Assembly: GCA_024222485.1 (NCBI GenBank) | Contig: JAAEPJ010000335.1 | Coordinates: 1 to 64,000, forward strand | Direction of reading: 5' to 3' | Source of the DNA: a bacterium | Lineage (GTDB): Bacteria > RUG730 > JAAEPJ01 | Length of the DNA: 64,000 nt | In this document: positions 9,870 through 21,233 of the stretch, piece after piece | How the letters are laid out: each line of letters begins with the position of its first letter | How positions within the stretch are numbered: position 1 is the stretch's first letter | Position numbers and translations under genes: made by a program | The notes under the pieces: generated by a model | Told to the model about the DNA's origin: nothing | The model's input: the letters and a program-made list of their open reading frames with translations, nothing else | The model's database searches: none

Positions 9870-11147
9870 ATGAAAACTTTAATGGAACTCGCAAAGTCAG
9901 GAGAAATTACAGAAATAATGCAAATTGCCGCTAAAAATGAAGGCGTTACAGCAGAAACAATCCGTCAAGGGCTTGCAAATGGCTCAATCATTGTGCCTTT
10001 TAACATTAATAGCCGAAACCGTCGTAATATCATGGCAATAGGTAGTGGAATTAAAACCAAGGTTAATGTTAATATTGGTGCATCACAAATGCTCTCAGAC
10101 ATCAACCTCGAACGAGAAAAACTTAAACTAGCAGAAGAACACAAAGCGGATGCGATTATGGATCTCAGTGTTGGAGAAAAAGCTAATGAAGTCAGAGATA
10201 TGGTTTTAGCTGAATCAAAAATTTGTGTAGGAACTGTTCCTATTTACCAAGCACTCAACCGCCTTAAACATCAAGGAGTAGAAGCTCTAAAAATAGAGGA
10301 TTTTTTTGCCGTTATTACGGATCAAGCAGAAAAAGGTGTGGACTTCATAACTGTCCATTGTGGTGTAACAAAAGAAATTGTAGAATATTCACAAAAAAAT
10401 CCTCGGCTTGCGGGCATTGTCAGTCGCGGTGGAGCCATAATGGCTGAGTGGATACTCAAAAATAATCAAGAAAATCCCCTATTTAAACATTATGATCGCT
10501 TACTTGATCTTGTCAAACAATATGATATTACTTTAAGCCTTGGGGATGGTTTTCGCCCTGGAGCTATCCATGATGCAACAGATTGGTGTCAAATTGCAGA
10601 ACTAAAAGTATTAGGCGACTTAACCAAGCGTGCCTGGGAAAAAAATGTACAGATTATGGTTGAAGGCCCGGGTCATGTTCCTCTTAATCAAATTAAAGAA
10701 AATATGGAATTAGAAAAAAAATATTGTCATGGAGCGCCTTTTTATATTTTAGGTCCATTAGTCACCGATATTGCTCCTGGCTATGATCATATCACTTCGG
10801 CTATTGGTGCTGCTATTGCAGCAACTCATGGGGCTGATTTCTTATGTTATGTGACACCTGCTGAACATTTACACTTACCTGATGACAAGGATTTAGTCGA
10901 TGGCTTAATTGCTCACCGTATTGCTGGACATGCTGCGGATATCGCTCAAGGTCTGAAAGGCGCCAAAGAATTAGACTTTGAAATATCCACCGCTCGTAAA
11001 AATTTTGACTGGGATCAACAAGTCGCACTTTCAATCAATCCTAAAGAAGCAAGAAGACGCCTAGATCTTAATAAAATTGATGACGAAAGTGGCGTTTGTT
11101 CAATGTGTGGAGACTTTTGTTCGATGAAAAGAATGAATGACTTATAA
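9870..11147 (+). CDS. thiC: Phosphomethylpyrimidine synthase ThiC
   Basis: ThiC is a radical-SAM enzyme converting aminoimidazole ribotide to HMP phosphate for thiamine. The 425-residue form lacks the long N-terminal extension of many proteobacterial ThiCs. Core blocks are SRGGAIMAEW, SLGDGFRPG, VEGPGHVPL, GPLVTDIAPGYDHI and GADFLCYVTPAEHL. The C-terminal cluster motif is C410-x2-C413-x3-C417, one residue tighter than the CX2CX4C usually cited. GGAGA at 9859-9863 is the ribosome-binding site. The 115-nt upstream gap shows no TPP-riboswitch consensus, only a 5-bp hairpin at 9832-9849. No other thiamine gene is in the window. Confidence 0.96.
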   Translation: MKTLMELAKSGEITEIMQIAAKNEGVTAETIRQGLANGSIIVPFNINSRNRRNIMAIGSGIKTKVNVNIGASQMLSDINLEREKLKLAEEHKADAIMDLSVGEKANEVRDMVLAESKICVGTVPIYQALNRLKHQGVEALKIEDFFAVITDQAEKGVDFITVHCGVTKEIVEYSQKNPRLAGIVSRGGAIMAEWILKNNQENPLFKHYDRLLDLVKQYDITLSLGDGFRPGAIHDATDWCQIAELKVLGDLTKRAWEKNVQIMVEGPGHVPLNQIKENMELEKKYCHGAPFYILGPLVTDIAPGYDHITSAIGAAIAATHGADFLCYVTPAEHLHLPDDKDLVDGLIAHRIAGHAADIAQGLKGAKELDFEISTARKNFDWDQQVALSINPKEARRRLDLNKIDDESGVCSMCGDFCSMKRMNDL

Positions 11148-11149
11148 AT

Positions 11150-11839
11150 ATGCCACCAAAATATCAAGTGAAAGATTTTGCTTTTATCGGAAGAACTTTT
11201 ACAGAGTATTGTGAAATATTTAAGTTATCTAAAAATTTATTAAATAATAATAGTTTTTTAGATTGTCCAAGTGGAGCTTCAAGTTTTACTGCAGAATCGA
11301 ATAAAAATAATATTGTTGCGACTGCTTGTGACTGTGAATATAGCAAGCCATTTTTTGAAATTGAAAAAAAATGCCAAAATGAATTTAAAAAAATAAAACC
11401 TGCATTAAGTAATGCAGAAAAAATATTTGATTGGACATTTTATCAAAATATAGAAAATGTTTTAACCTATAGAAAAAAAGCCTATCAAGGATATTTATTA
11501 GACTATAATAAATATCCTGATAGATATATTAAAGGTATCTTACCACACTTAAACTTTCAAAATGAACAATTTGATATTGTTTTGTCAGGGCATTTTTTAT
11601 TTTTATATGCAGATCGGCTAAGCTTGCCGTTTCACTTAATGACTATTTTAGAGCTTTTACGCGTGGCAAAAAAAGAAATTAGAATCTACCCACTCATTGG
11701 ACTTGATGGGAAAAAATATAAAGATATCAATAAATTACTAAATAAAATCAAAATATTAGGATTTTTCCCTCTCATCAAAAAAACTAATTTTCAATTTCTA
11801 AAAAATAGTAATGAATTATTAATTATTAAAAAATATTAG
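11150..11839 (+). CDS. Putative SAM-dependent methyltransferase
   Basis: This 229-residue soluble protein starts 2 nt after thiC, so it is probably in the same transcript. FLDCPSGASSFTAE (about 36-49) resembles motif I of class I methyltransferases, and FDIVLSGHFLFLY followed by a RVAKKEIRIYPL strand resembles motifs IV-VI. The position matches what is expected for a Rossmann-fold enzyme, but the glycine pattern is imperfect and the substrate is unknown. Nothing ties it specifically to thiamine beyond adjacency. Confidence 0.6.
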   Translation: MPPKYQVKDFAFIGRTFTEYCEIFKLSKNLLNNNSFLDCPSGASSFTAESNKNNIVATACDCEYSKPFFEIEKKCQNEFKKIKPALSNAEKIFDWTFYQNIENVLTYRKKAYQGYLLDYNKYPDRYIKGILPHLNFQNEQFDIVLSGHFLFLYADRLSLPFHLMTILELLRVAKKEIRIYPLIGLDGKKYKDINKLLNKIKILGFFPLIKKTNFQFLKNSNELLIIKKY

Positions 11840-11851
11840 GGAGTATTTTAG

Positions 11852-13132
11852 ATGAATGTTTTAATATTAGGAAGTGGCGGACGTGAACATGCACTTGCTT
11901 GGAAAATTGCTAAATCACCACTTTTAACAACCTTATATGTTGCACCGGGGAATCCTGGAATAAACTTTGCAGAATGCCTTCCCTTAGATATTCTGAATTT
12001 TAATGAAGTTGAAAAGATTGTAAATACGAAACAAATAGATCTTATTATTCCAGGGTCTGAAACACCACTAGTCGCTGGAATAGCTGATTATTTTATAAAA
12101 AAAGGAGTCATGGTCTTCGGTCCTAATAAAAAAGCAGCACAACTTGAAGGCAGTAAATGTTTTTCTAAAGATATCCTTGAAAAATATAGTATTCCTACAG
12201 CAAAATTCCAAAATTTTACTAATAATGATGAAGCACTCGCATTTTGCGATAAGCTTGGATACCCTGTAGTAATTAAGGCTGATGGCTTAGCCGCAGGCAA
12301 AGGCGTTGTAATCATTCACTCACATGAAGAGGCCGTTAAAACACTTCATGAAATAATGACCTGTAAACTATTTGGGGATGCTGGTAACCGTGTAGTTATT
12401 GAAGAATTCTTAAAAGGCTATGAAGTTTCATTGCACCTTCTAGTCAGTGACACAAGCTATAAACTTCTACCTTTTTCACAAGATCATAAACAAATTTTTG
12501 ATGGAGACAAGGGACCTAACACAGGTGGTATGGGCGCTTATGCCCCTTGTCCATTAGTTAATGATCCCCTCCTAAATAAAATTGAGTCTTTAGTTATCAA
12601 GCCTTTTCTTTCTGGCTTAAAGAAAGAAAATATTAAATATACAGGAATCCTTTATATTGGCTTAATGATAGCGAATAATACACCAAGTGTTTTAGAATTT
12701 AATGTAAGATTAGGCGACCCTGAAACTCAAGTCCTCTTACCATTACTAAAAACAGATCTACTGGAAACAATAATTGCTGCGGCTAAAGGGTCTTTGAATA
12801 GTGTTAATCTTGAATGTGATAATAAATATGCTGTGGGCGTTACTTTAGCCTCTAAAGGTTATCCTGAATCTTCCGAAAAAAATATTGAAATTTTCGGACT
12901 AGATGAGTTGAAAAATATTGAAAATATCCTAATTTTTCATGCAGGAACTAAACAATCAAACAATAAAATATTAACAAATGGTGGACGCGTCTTAACAGTT
13001 GTTGCTTTTAGTGATACTTTTAAAAAAACAATCGACTCCGCTTATAAAAATATAAAAAAAATCAAGTTTCAAGGAATGCAATTCAGGCGAGATATCGCAC
13101 AGCGAGATTGTTTAAAAAATATTATTTCCTAA
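11852..13132 (+). CDS. purD: Phosphoribosylamine-glycine ligase PurD
   Basis: PurD performs the second step of purine synthesis, joining glycine to phosphoribosylamine with ATP. The 426-residue ATP-grasp protein shows the N-terminal LILGSGGREHALAWK, the central ATP-binding VIKADGLAAGKGV, GPNTGGMGAYAP and the catalytic EFNVRLGDPETQ. The start follows GGGAG, 12 nt after the preceding gene. purE lies on the other strand at 16.7 kb, so purine genes are scattered. Confidence 0.96.
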   Translation: MNVLILGSGGREHALAWKIAKSPLLTTLYVAPGNPGINFAECLPLDILNFNEVEKIVNTKQIDLIIPGSETPLVAGIADYFIKKGVMVFGPNKKAAQLEGSKCFSKDILEKYSIPTAKFQNFTNNDEALAFCDKLGYPVVIKADGLAAGKGVVIIHSHEEAVKTLHEIMTCKLFGDAGNRVVIEEFLKGYEVSLHLLVSDTSYKLLPFSQDHKQIFDGDKGPNTGGMGAYAPCPLVNDPLLNKIESLVIKPFLSGLKKENIKYTGILYIGLMIANNTPSVLEFNVRLGDPETQVLLPLLKTDLLETIIAAAKGSLNSVNLECDNKYAVGVTLASKGYPESSEKNIEIFGLDELKNIENILIFHAGTKQSNNKILTNGGRVLTVVAFSDTFKKTIDSAYKNIKKIKFQGMQFRRDIAQRDCLKNIIS

Positions 13133-13169
13133 AAAAAATGCTGTGATCTATCAACAGGAGAAAAAAAAA

Positions 13170-15576
<2,407 letters not shown>

Positions 15577-15607
15577 CAAATAAAACCAATTAAATAATCC
15601 CGTATTT

Positions 15608-16519
15608 CTATTTCTCTGTATAAAAAAACATATTGTCAATCGCTCTTTTTGCCTTAACGGCTATATCTTTATCCACCTTAATCTTATATTTCATATCTTC
15701 TAATGCCCAATAAAGTTTCTCCATTGTTGTCTTTTTCATATTAGGACAAACCGCATATTTTGACGCATGATAAAACTTTTTCTGAGGATTCTGTTTATTC
15801 AATAAATAAAGAATGCCATTCTCGGTAGCAATAATAAACTCTTGAGCATCTGACTCTCTCGCAAAATCAAGCATCTGAGATGTAGATAAAATATGATCAC
15901 TTAACTTCACAACTTCCCCCTGACATTCAGGATGAGTAAGCACCACTGCCGATGGATGTGCTTCTTTAAGCGATAAAATATCCTCCGGTAAAATTGTAAC
16001 ATGTACATGACAGTACCCATCAGCTAAAATAATTTCTTTCTCTGGATAATGTGCAGCCACATAACTACCCATATACTTATCTGGGGCAAAAATGATTTTG
16101 TTTGTTTTGAGATTACCTACAATTTTCAAAACATTACTTGAAGTACAAATAACATCAGTCTCAGCCTTAACCTCTGCAGTCGAATTAATATAACTCACAA
16201 CAATTGCATCAGAATCAACTTCTTTCATTTTTCGTAATTTATCAGCATCAATCATATCTGCCATAGGACAACCTGCATCAATTTCAGGCAAAAGCACAGT
16301 TTTGTCTTCTGCAATGATAGATGCAGTTTCTGCCATAAAGTGCACGCCACAAAACACAATCACATCAGCATCTGAATCTGCAGCTTTCTTGCTAAGACCA
16401 TAAGAATCACCAACAAAGTCTGCAATATCTTGAATGTCACCAACCTGATAAGTATGAGCCAAAATGATCGCATTCCTTTCTTTTTTTAATTTATTTATTT
16501 TATCAATCAATTCCATCAT
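15608..16519 (-). CDS. nadA: Quinolinate synthase NadA
   Basis: NadA condenses iminoaspartate (from NadB) with dihydroxyacetone phosphate to quinolinate, using a 4Fe-4S cluster. The 303-residue protein shows the three expected cluster cysteines in FCGVHFMAETA, HPECQGEV and CPNMKKTT, plus ILPEIDAGCPMADM-like and DGYCHVH blocks. It starts with two consecutive ATGs; AAAGGG sits 5 nt before the first. nadB lies 17 kb away and nadC is not in the window. Confidence 0.95.
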   Translation of the reverse strand: MMELIDKINKLKKERNAIILAHTYQVGDIQDIADFVGDSYGLSKKAADSDADVIVFCGVHFMAETASIIAEDKTVLLPEIDAGCPMADMIDADKLRKMKEVDSDAIVVSYINSTAEVKAETDVICTSSNVLKIVGNLKTNKIIFAPDKYMGSYVAAHYPEKEIILADGYCHVHVTILPEDILSLKEAHPSAVVLTHPECQGEVVKLSDHILSTSQMLDFARESDAQEFIIATENGILYLLNKQNPQKKFYHASKYAVCPNMKKTTMEKLYWALEDMKYKIKVDKDIAVKAKRAIDNMFFYTEK

Positions 16520-16689
16520 AAATACCCTTTATTTTTTATCTTAAATAAAACTTTAAAATACTAAAAAAAGTCTCTAACTATTATTCTTAACAAAAAATAA
16601 TAATCGCTCGAACCTTTAACAATACTAAAAGTTATTATAATTATGAGAAGATATATAATATTCTATCAAAAATAAAAATATCACATATC

Positions 16690-17202
16690 TCAATATTTAT
16701 CATACCCCAATTCTTGCAATCTATCATCCTTGGCACAGACCTCATCTCTCATTTTTTGTTTTAACTCTTTAATCTTATCTTTTAAGTCTGGATATTTTAC
16801 ACTTAAAATTTGTGCAGCAAAAATAGCAGAATTAATTGCACCTGCTTTACCAATGGCAACAGTCCCCACCGGCACACCACTCGGCATTTGAACTGTTGAG
16901 TAAAGTGCATCCACACCATTTAAAGCACCGCCTGGCATGGGCACCCCAATAACAGGCGTAATAGAATGCCCTGCGACCACACCTGCTAAGTGTGCAGCCA
17001 TACCTGCAGCAACAATAAAAACCTCTGTGCCATCTTGAATCGCTTTGTCAACGATATTCAAAGTTTTCTCTAATGTTCTATGTGCAGAACATACATTTAT
17101 AGTATACTCAACCCCTAACTCTTCTAATTTTTTTGCAGCATTACCCATAACCTTAAGATCACTATCACTGCCCATCAAAATACTTACTAATTGTTTAGCC
17201 AT
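16690..17202 (-). CDS. purE: N5-carboxyaminoimidazole ribonucleotide mutase PurE
   Basis: PurE (class I) moves the carboxylate from N5-CAIR to make CAIR in purine synthesis. The 170-residue protein has MGSDSDL near the N-terminus, CSAHRT, AAGMAAHLAGVVA, and the glycine-rich GVPMPGGALNGVDALYS and MPSGVPVGTVAIG blocks. The purK partner expected for a class I enzyme is not in the window. 170 nt separate it from nadA downstream, with no strong terminator. Confidence 0.95.
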   Translation of the reverse strand: MAKQLVSILMGSDSDLKVMGNAAKKLEELGVEYTINVCSAHRTLEKTLNIVDKAIQDGTEVFIVAAGMAAHLAGVVAGHSITPVIGVPMPGGALNGVDALYSTVQMPSGVPVGTVAIGKAGAINSAIFAAQILSVKYPDLKDKIKELKQKMRDEVCAKDDRLQELGYDKY

Positions 17203-17250
17203 TTTTTGTTTCCTTACACTTTAATATTGAAATAAATTCAAACTTATAAA

Positions 17251-17730
17251 TTATACTACTACGGTGATAAATGATACCACTGCTCCAGCAATCATAACTC
17301 CAACTAAAATTGCTGGAAAAGCATACCGCTTCTTAATGCCAAAAACATAAGCAATCACACAAGCAGTCCAAGCACCGGTTACTGGCAGAGGAATCGCGAC
17401 AAATAAAGTCAACCCTATTGCCTCAAATCTCTGAATCAAAGCTTCATGTTTTTCTGCACGCTTAAACCACCAAGTTAAAACCTTTTTAAAAAATGAAAAT
17501 TTCATCAAAAAATCAGAAAACTTATGCAAAAATAAAATAAATGGAAGTACTGGCAACATGTTCCCCAGTACTGATAAAAAATAAGCCTTTGGCCATGAAA
17601 AGCCAAAAAATGTTATGGCAACAGGTAAAGCACCTCGTAATTCAACAACTGGCAACATCGAAATAAGCAATGTAAGCACTTCTTTGGGGAGAGAGACCTT
17701 AACAAACGCCTCAATAATTTGTTCTTTCAT
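17251..17730 (-). CDS. Small multidrug-export-family membrane protein (COG2426-like)
   Basis: This 159-residue integral membrane protein has about four hydrophobic segments. The signature ELRGALPVAI (about 31-40) and IPLPVTGAWTACVIAY (113-128) match the Sm_multidrug_ex/COG2426 family. Despite the family name, its transport function is not established. The two conserved re-entrant-like motifs resemble those in DedA-type proteins. It lies between purE (48 nt downstream) and the diguanylate cyclase pair. Confidence 0.8.
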   Translation of the reverse strand: MKEQIIEAFVKVSLPKEVLTLLISMLPVVELRGALPVAITFFGFSWPKAYFLSVLGNMLPVLPFILFLHKFSDFLMKFSFFKKVLTWWFKRAEKHEALIQRFEAIGLTLFVAIPLPVTGAWTACVIAYVFGIKKRYAFPAILVGVMIAGAVVSFITVVV

Positions 17731-17820
17731 TTTTTACAAAACCTTTAATTAAGCATAAACAAAAAATTTTGAATTATTGTTAAAGCTATATTTATAATTA
17801 TAAAAAAGATAAATAATATC

Positions 17821-19260
17821 TTAAATAACTCTAGCTACTTCTAAATAATCAACCACCATATTACGGCCATTATTCTTTGCATAATATAATGCTTTATCTG
17901 CCTTTTTTATTAAAATATTTTTATCAACTCCATCAGAAGGATAACAAGAAACACCTACTGAAATTGTTATATTGTCATTGACATTATCAAAAAAATGTGT
18001 ATTTTGAATTTCCATCCTAATTTTTTCAGCCTTAGCAATCGCTTTTTCTCTATCAACCATTGGCATCAGTACTAGAAACTCCTCACCGCCATAACGAGCA
18101 ACAATATCTGTATTATAAACTGCACTCTTAATACAATTTGCAACTTTAACCAAAACTTTATCACCCACAAGGTGTCCATATTTGTCATTATAACATTTAA
18201 AGTAATCGACATCAATCATCAAGATCCCAATCGAACTATGTTCACGCTCACTACGCTTAATCTCGTATTCAAGCTTTTCCTCTAAAAATGACCGACGATA
18301 AAGGTTTGTTAAACTATCCCGAATTGATTGCTCTTGAATCTCTTCATAAATTCTAACTTTAGAAAACCCTAGATTCATTTGCTTTGAAAGAATATCAAAA
18401 TATTCTAAATTAATATATTTAAGAGGCTTAATATTTTCAAAAAGAACAACTGCAATCTTATAGTAATTGTCCTGAGTAATTAATGGAATAAATAATAGAC
18501 TTTTGAGATTACCATCAACAAACTCATAAAATCCATGCTTGATTAAACTTATCTTATCTACCAAAATAGTTTTGTTCTCCACAAAAAAATTACTGGCAAG
18601 CCTCGTTTTCAAATAAATACCAAACTTAAATAAAAACTCATCTGGAATACCAAACTTATGTTGGATAACTGTAAATCTATTATCCTTTGTATAGTAGTCA
18701 AAAATAAAATAACCATGATCATAAAAACTTTTCTCTAAAAACTCAATAGAAAGGTCTAAAAGATCCTTAGAATTTACACTCTTAATTATCCCTCTACTTA
18801 CATTATAAATATTCGACATAATATCAACATTAATGTTATAAAATGCTATTTTCTCATCAACTTTATTTTTTTTTTGAATAGCCCAACCATAATCTTCTTT
18901 TAATACTACAAAGAACTTATTAAGTTTATGGTGCTCAAATCTAGATACTTTAGTGTAAAAATAAGAAAGCAAAGCAAGTGAAATTATAATAACAGTATAA
19001 ATATAATAAAAATAATCTTTATCATGATAAAGATTATTTAATATAAAAAGACATCCTAAAAACAAAAAAGAAATATAAAGTTGACGAGTTGAGTGTTCGA
19101 TTCCATAGTAAAATAAAAAAGCAGTAGATAACAACAAATAAGCATGAGAAACTTGCCTTGGTAAATTTTCTCTCAAAACTTGAAAAATAAATAGACCAAC
19201 AAAGACATAGAAAGTATCAAGTATAAAACTACGAATTCTCGCTGATTTTAACTGTAACAT
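17821..19260 (-). CDS. Membrane diguanylate cyclase, I-site absent
   Basis: This 479-residue protein has N-terminal hydrophobic helices to about residue 105, a GAF-like middle region (about 140-300), and a GGDEF domain (about 310-470) that makes the second messenger cyclic di-GMP from GTP. The catalytic loop is RYGGEEF (GGEEF 391-395), with DVDYFKCYND and YGHLVGD before it. The inhibitory RxxD site that should lie just upstream reads Y382-N-T-D385, so product inhibition is probably lost. It overlaps its upstream neighbour, a second cyclase of the same design, by 13 nt. Confidence 0.9.
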   Translation of the reverse strand: MLQLKSARIRSFILDTFYVFVGLFIFQVLRENLPRQVSHAYLLLSTAFLFYYGIEHSTRQLYISFLFLGCLFILNNLYHDKDYFYYIYTVIIISLALLSYFYTKVSRFEHHKLNKFFVVLKEDYGWAIQKKNKVDEKIAFYNINVDIMSNIYNVSRGIIKSVNSKDLLDLSIEFLEKSFYDHGYFIFDYYTKDNRFTVIQHKFGIPDEFLFKFGIYLKTRLASNFFVENKTILVDKISLIKHGFYEFVDGNLKSLLFIPLITQDNYYKIAVVLFENIKPLKYINLEYFDILSKQMNLGFSKVRIYEEIQEQSIRDSLTNLYRRSFLEEKLEYEIKRSEREHSSIGILMIDVDYFKCYNDKYGHLVGDKVLVKVANCIKSAVYNTDIVARYGGEEFLVLMPMVDREKAIAKAEKIRMEIQNTHFFDNVNDNITISVGVSCYPSDGVDKNILIKKADKALYYAKNNGRNMVVDYLEVARVI

Positions 19261-20594
19261 ATAACTTGATTCCTTCCCAAGTTTTTAGCCTTATACATTG
19301 CTTTATCTGCCATATCTAGAAATTCATTCATATTAATATTCATATCTTCTTTAAGTGCTGCAACACCAATACTAACGGTAATGCCTGTTACTTCAGAAAT
19401 TGCAACCCTTAATTCTTCAGCTTTTTTATAAGCTGCTGATATTCCTAGAGGAAAGATAACGACAAACTCTTCGCCACCATAACGACCAAGAATATCAATA
19501 TCTCTCAAGCGCTTCTTAATAGTTCCAACGACTTTTTTTAAAATCTCATCTCCATAAAGATGTCCATACTGATCATTGCATTTCTTAAAAAAATCAATAT
19601 CAATCATCAAAATTGACATTGGGGTTTTATATCGAAGACTTCTTTTAAACTCATCAGTATATAGCTCAAAAAAATAACGCCTATTAAAAATATTAGTTAA
19701 GCCATCTATCCTTATTAATTCTTTTTTCTTCTCTATCAATATTTCAGTGGTCAAGGAAAGTGAAACAATATCCGTAATTATTAGAGCTAACCGCATATCT
19801 TCCTGAGAGTAATATCTTGGATTTTTATGCGAAATCTCTAAAAAACAATAAATATTCTCACCTCTTAAAATAGGAAGCAATAAAAGTGATTTAAACCCAT
19901 ATTTAACATATAAACTACTTGAGAATCGATAATCTAGAGTTAAATCTTCCAAAAAAAGTGGGGTCAATTGTTTCTTTACTAAATTAATAAAAGGATTTGT
20001 ATTTTCAGAAACAGATTTATGCTCAATAATTTTAATATCACTATCTACAAAAAATTGCTTAATAACATCTATCAAAAACCCTTGAATTTCCTCCTCAGTT
20101 AAGTTGTCAGTAAAAAACTTCACAGTGTTACTTAAACTATAATATTTAGATAGCTTCTCTTTTAGAACGGCTAATACTTTTTCTTTTCTTACTAACTCCT
20201 GCTCCAGTAAAGATTTTTTACTCTCTATTTTAGCAAATGCTTGATCAAGACGATGGAGTAAAACTTTTTCCTTAATAAAATATTTATTTAATAGCCATAG
20301 TAAAAACCAGGAAAAAGCAATCTCAAAAACAATAAATATTTCAATTATAAAACTTCTTTCTGCAAAAATAATAATCAAAATAGAAATAAATGAACAAATA
20401 TAGTTAATAAAAAGTGAAACTTCAATTTTATAAAACAGGGAAATAAAGATCAAAAAAACAAAAAAAACAAGTAAAAAATAAGAGTATCCTAATGATAGGG
20501 AATATAAGAAAAATAAACTAAAAATAAAAGCCAACAGCATTACAGGAATAACGACAAAATAACTCACAAAATTATTGACTTTAAAATCAAACAT
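19248..20594 (-). CDS. Membrane diguanylate cyclase, I-site intact
   Basis: This 448-residue protein has about five or six N-terminal membrane helices (to about 105), a charged coiled-coil-like stretch (about 110-155), a GAF-like region (about 160-285) and a GGDEF domain. The catalytic motif is GGEEF at 373-377, and the inhibitory RxxD site is intact (R364-D-I-D367). It makes cyclic di-GMP with normal feedback control expected. It overlaps coaE by 8 nt and the second cyclase by 13 nt, so the three are one transcript. No PDE (EAL/HD-GYP) or PilZ receptor gene is nearby. Confidence 0.9.
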   Translation of the reverse strand: MFDFKVNNFVSYFVVIPVMLLAFIFSLFFLYSLSLGYSYFLLVFFVFLIFISLFYKIEVSLFINYICSFISILIIIFAERSFIIEIFIVFEIAFSWFLLWLLNKYFIKEKVLLHRLDQAFAKIESKKSLLEQELVRKEKVLAVLKEKLSKYYSLSNTVKFFTDNLTEEEIQGFLIDVIKQFFVDSDIKIIEHKSVSENTNPFINLVKKQLTPLFLEDLTLDYRFSSSLYVKYGFKSLLLLPILRGENIYCFLEISHKNPRYYSQEDMRLALIITDIVSLSLTTEILIEKKKELIRIDGLTNIFNRRYFFELYTDEFKRSLRYKTPMSILMIDIDFFKKCNDQYGHLYGDEILKKVVGTIKKRLRDIDILGRYGGEEFVVIFPLGISAAYKKAEELRVAISEVTGITVSIGVAALKEDMNINMNEFLDMADKAMYKAKNLGRNQVICYS

Positions 20595-21180
20595 AAGTTT
20601 TTATTGTTTTCTCCAAATAAGTTATCTTCTCATTTAAAACATGATTACTAGTATTATTCTTAATAATAAAATCTGAATTTTCCATTTTTTTATCATCACA
20701 CATTTGACGATCTTTAAACTTCTGATAAACTAGTGAATTTTTTGTAGAGCGTTTTTTTGCAATCGCACTATCAGCACTTATAAGAACCAAAAAATCAAAA
20801 TACTCCTGTAAAAAAAATTCAAATAAAAGAGGAATTTCCACGATAATAAACCTAAACTCCCCATAACGACATAAAACTTCATCAAAAATCTTAGGAACAA
20901 TAAATTGTTTAGTTATATTATCTAGTTTTTGCCATAATTTTTCATCTTTTAAAATTTGTTTAAGCACTTGAGAAGTTTCTATTGTATGAAAAGTCCCCAT
21001 AATTTCTTCAATAAATTCATGGTCTTCTAAGTAAGATCTTCTTACTATCTCATCTGCATTAATAGTATAAAACCCACGCATTCTAAGTTTTTTTAAAACA
21101 GTAGACTTCCCTGAAGAAATATTACCAGTTAGTCCCCAAATTAATGATGTTTTTTTTTGGAATTTCTTAAATTTATACAA
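20587..21180 (-). CDS. coaE: Dephospho-CoA kinase CoaE
   Basis: CoaE phosphorylates dephospho-CoA in the last CoA step. The 197-residue protein carries the P-loop GLTGNISSGKST (16-27), INADEIVR where the substrate-binding aspartate lies, and VEIPLLFEF. The usual GGIASGKS reads GNISSGKS, a mild variant. The lid region (RSTKNSLVYQKFKDRQM) is present. It sits between polA (53 nt upstream in transcription) and the first cyclase (8-nt overlap). Confidence 0.9.
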   Translation of the reverse strand: MYKFKKFQKKTSLIWGLTGNISSGKSTVLKKLRMRGFYTINADEIVRRSYLEDHEFIEEIMGTFHTIETSQVLKQILKDEKLWQKLDNITKQFIVPKIFDEVLCRYGEFRFIIVEIPLLFEFFLQEYFDFLVLISADSAIAKKRSTKNSLVYQKFKDRQMCDDKKMENSDFIIKNNTSNHVLNEKITYLEKTIKTYV

Positions 21181-21233
21181 TGATTCTGCCCTTGAAAATA
21201 TTAGATATTATTAACTTCGTTTAAAAAAACGGA

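Noticed and set aside
13143-13169. GTG at 13143 as nusB start
   Set aside because: GGAG at 13157-13160 is well spaced only for ATG 13170, and NusB proteins begin at the RRKSRE region.
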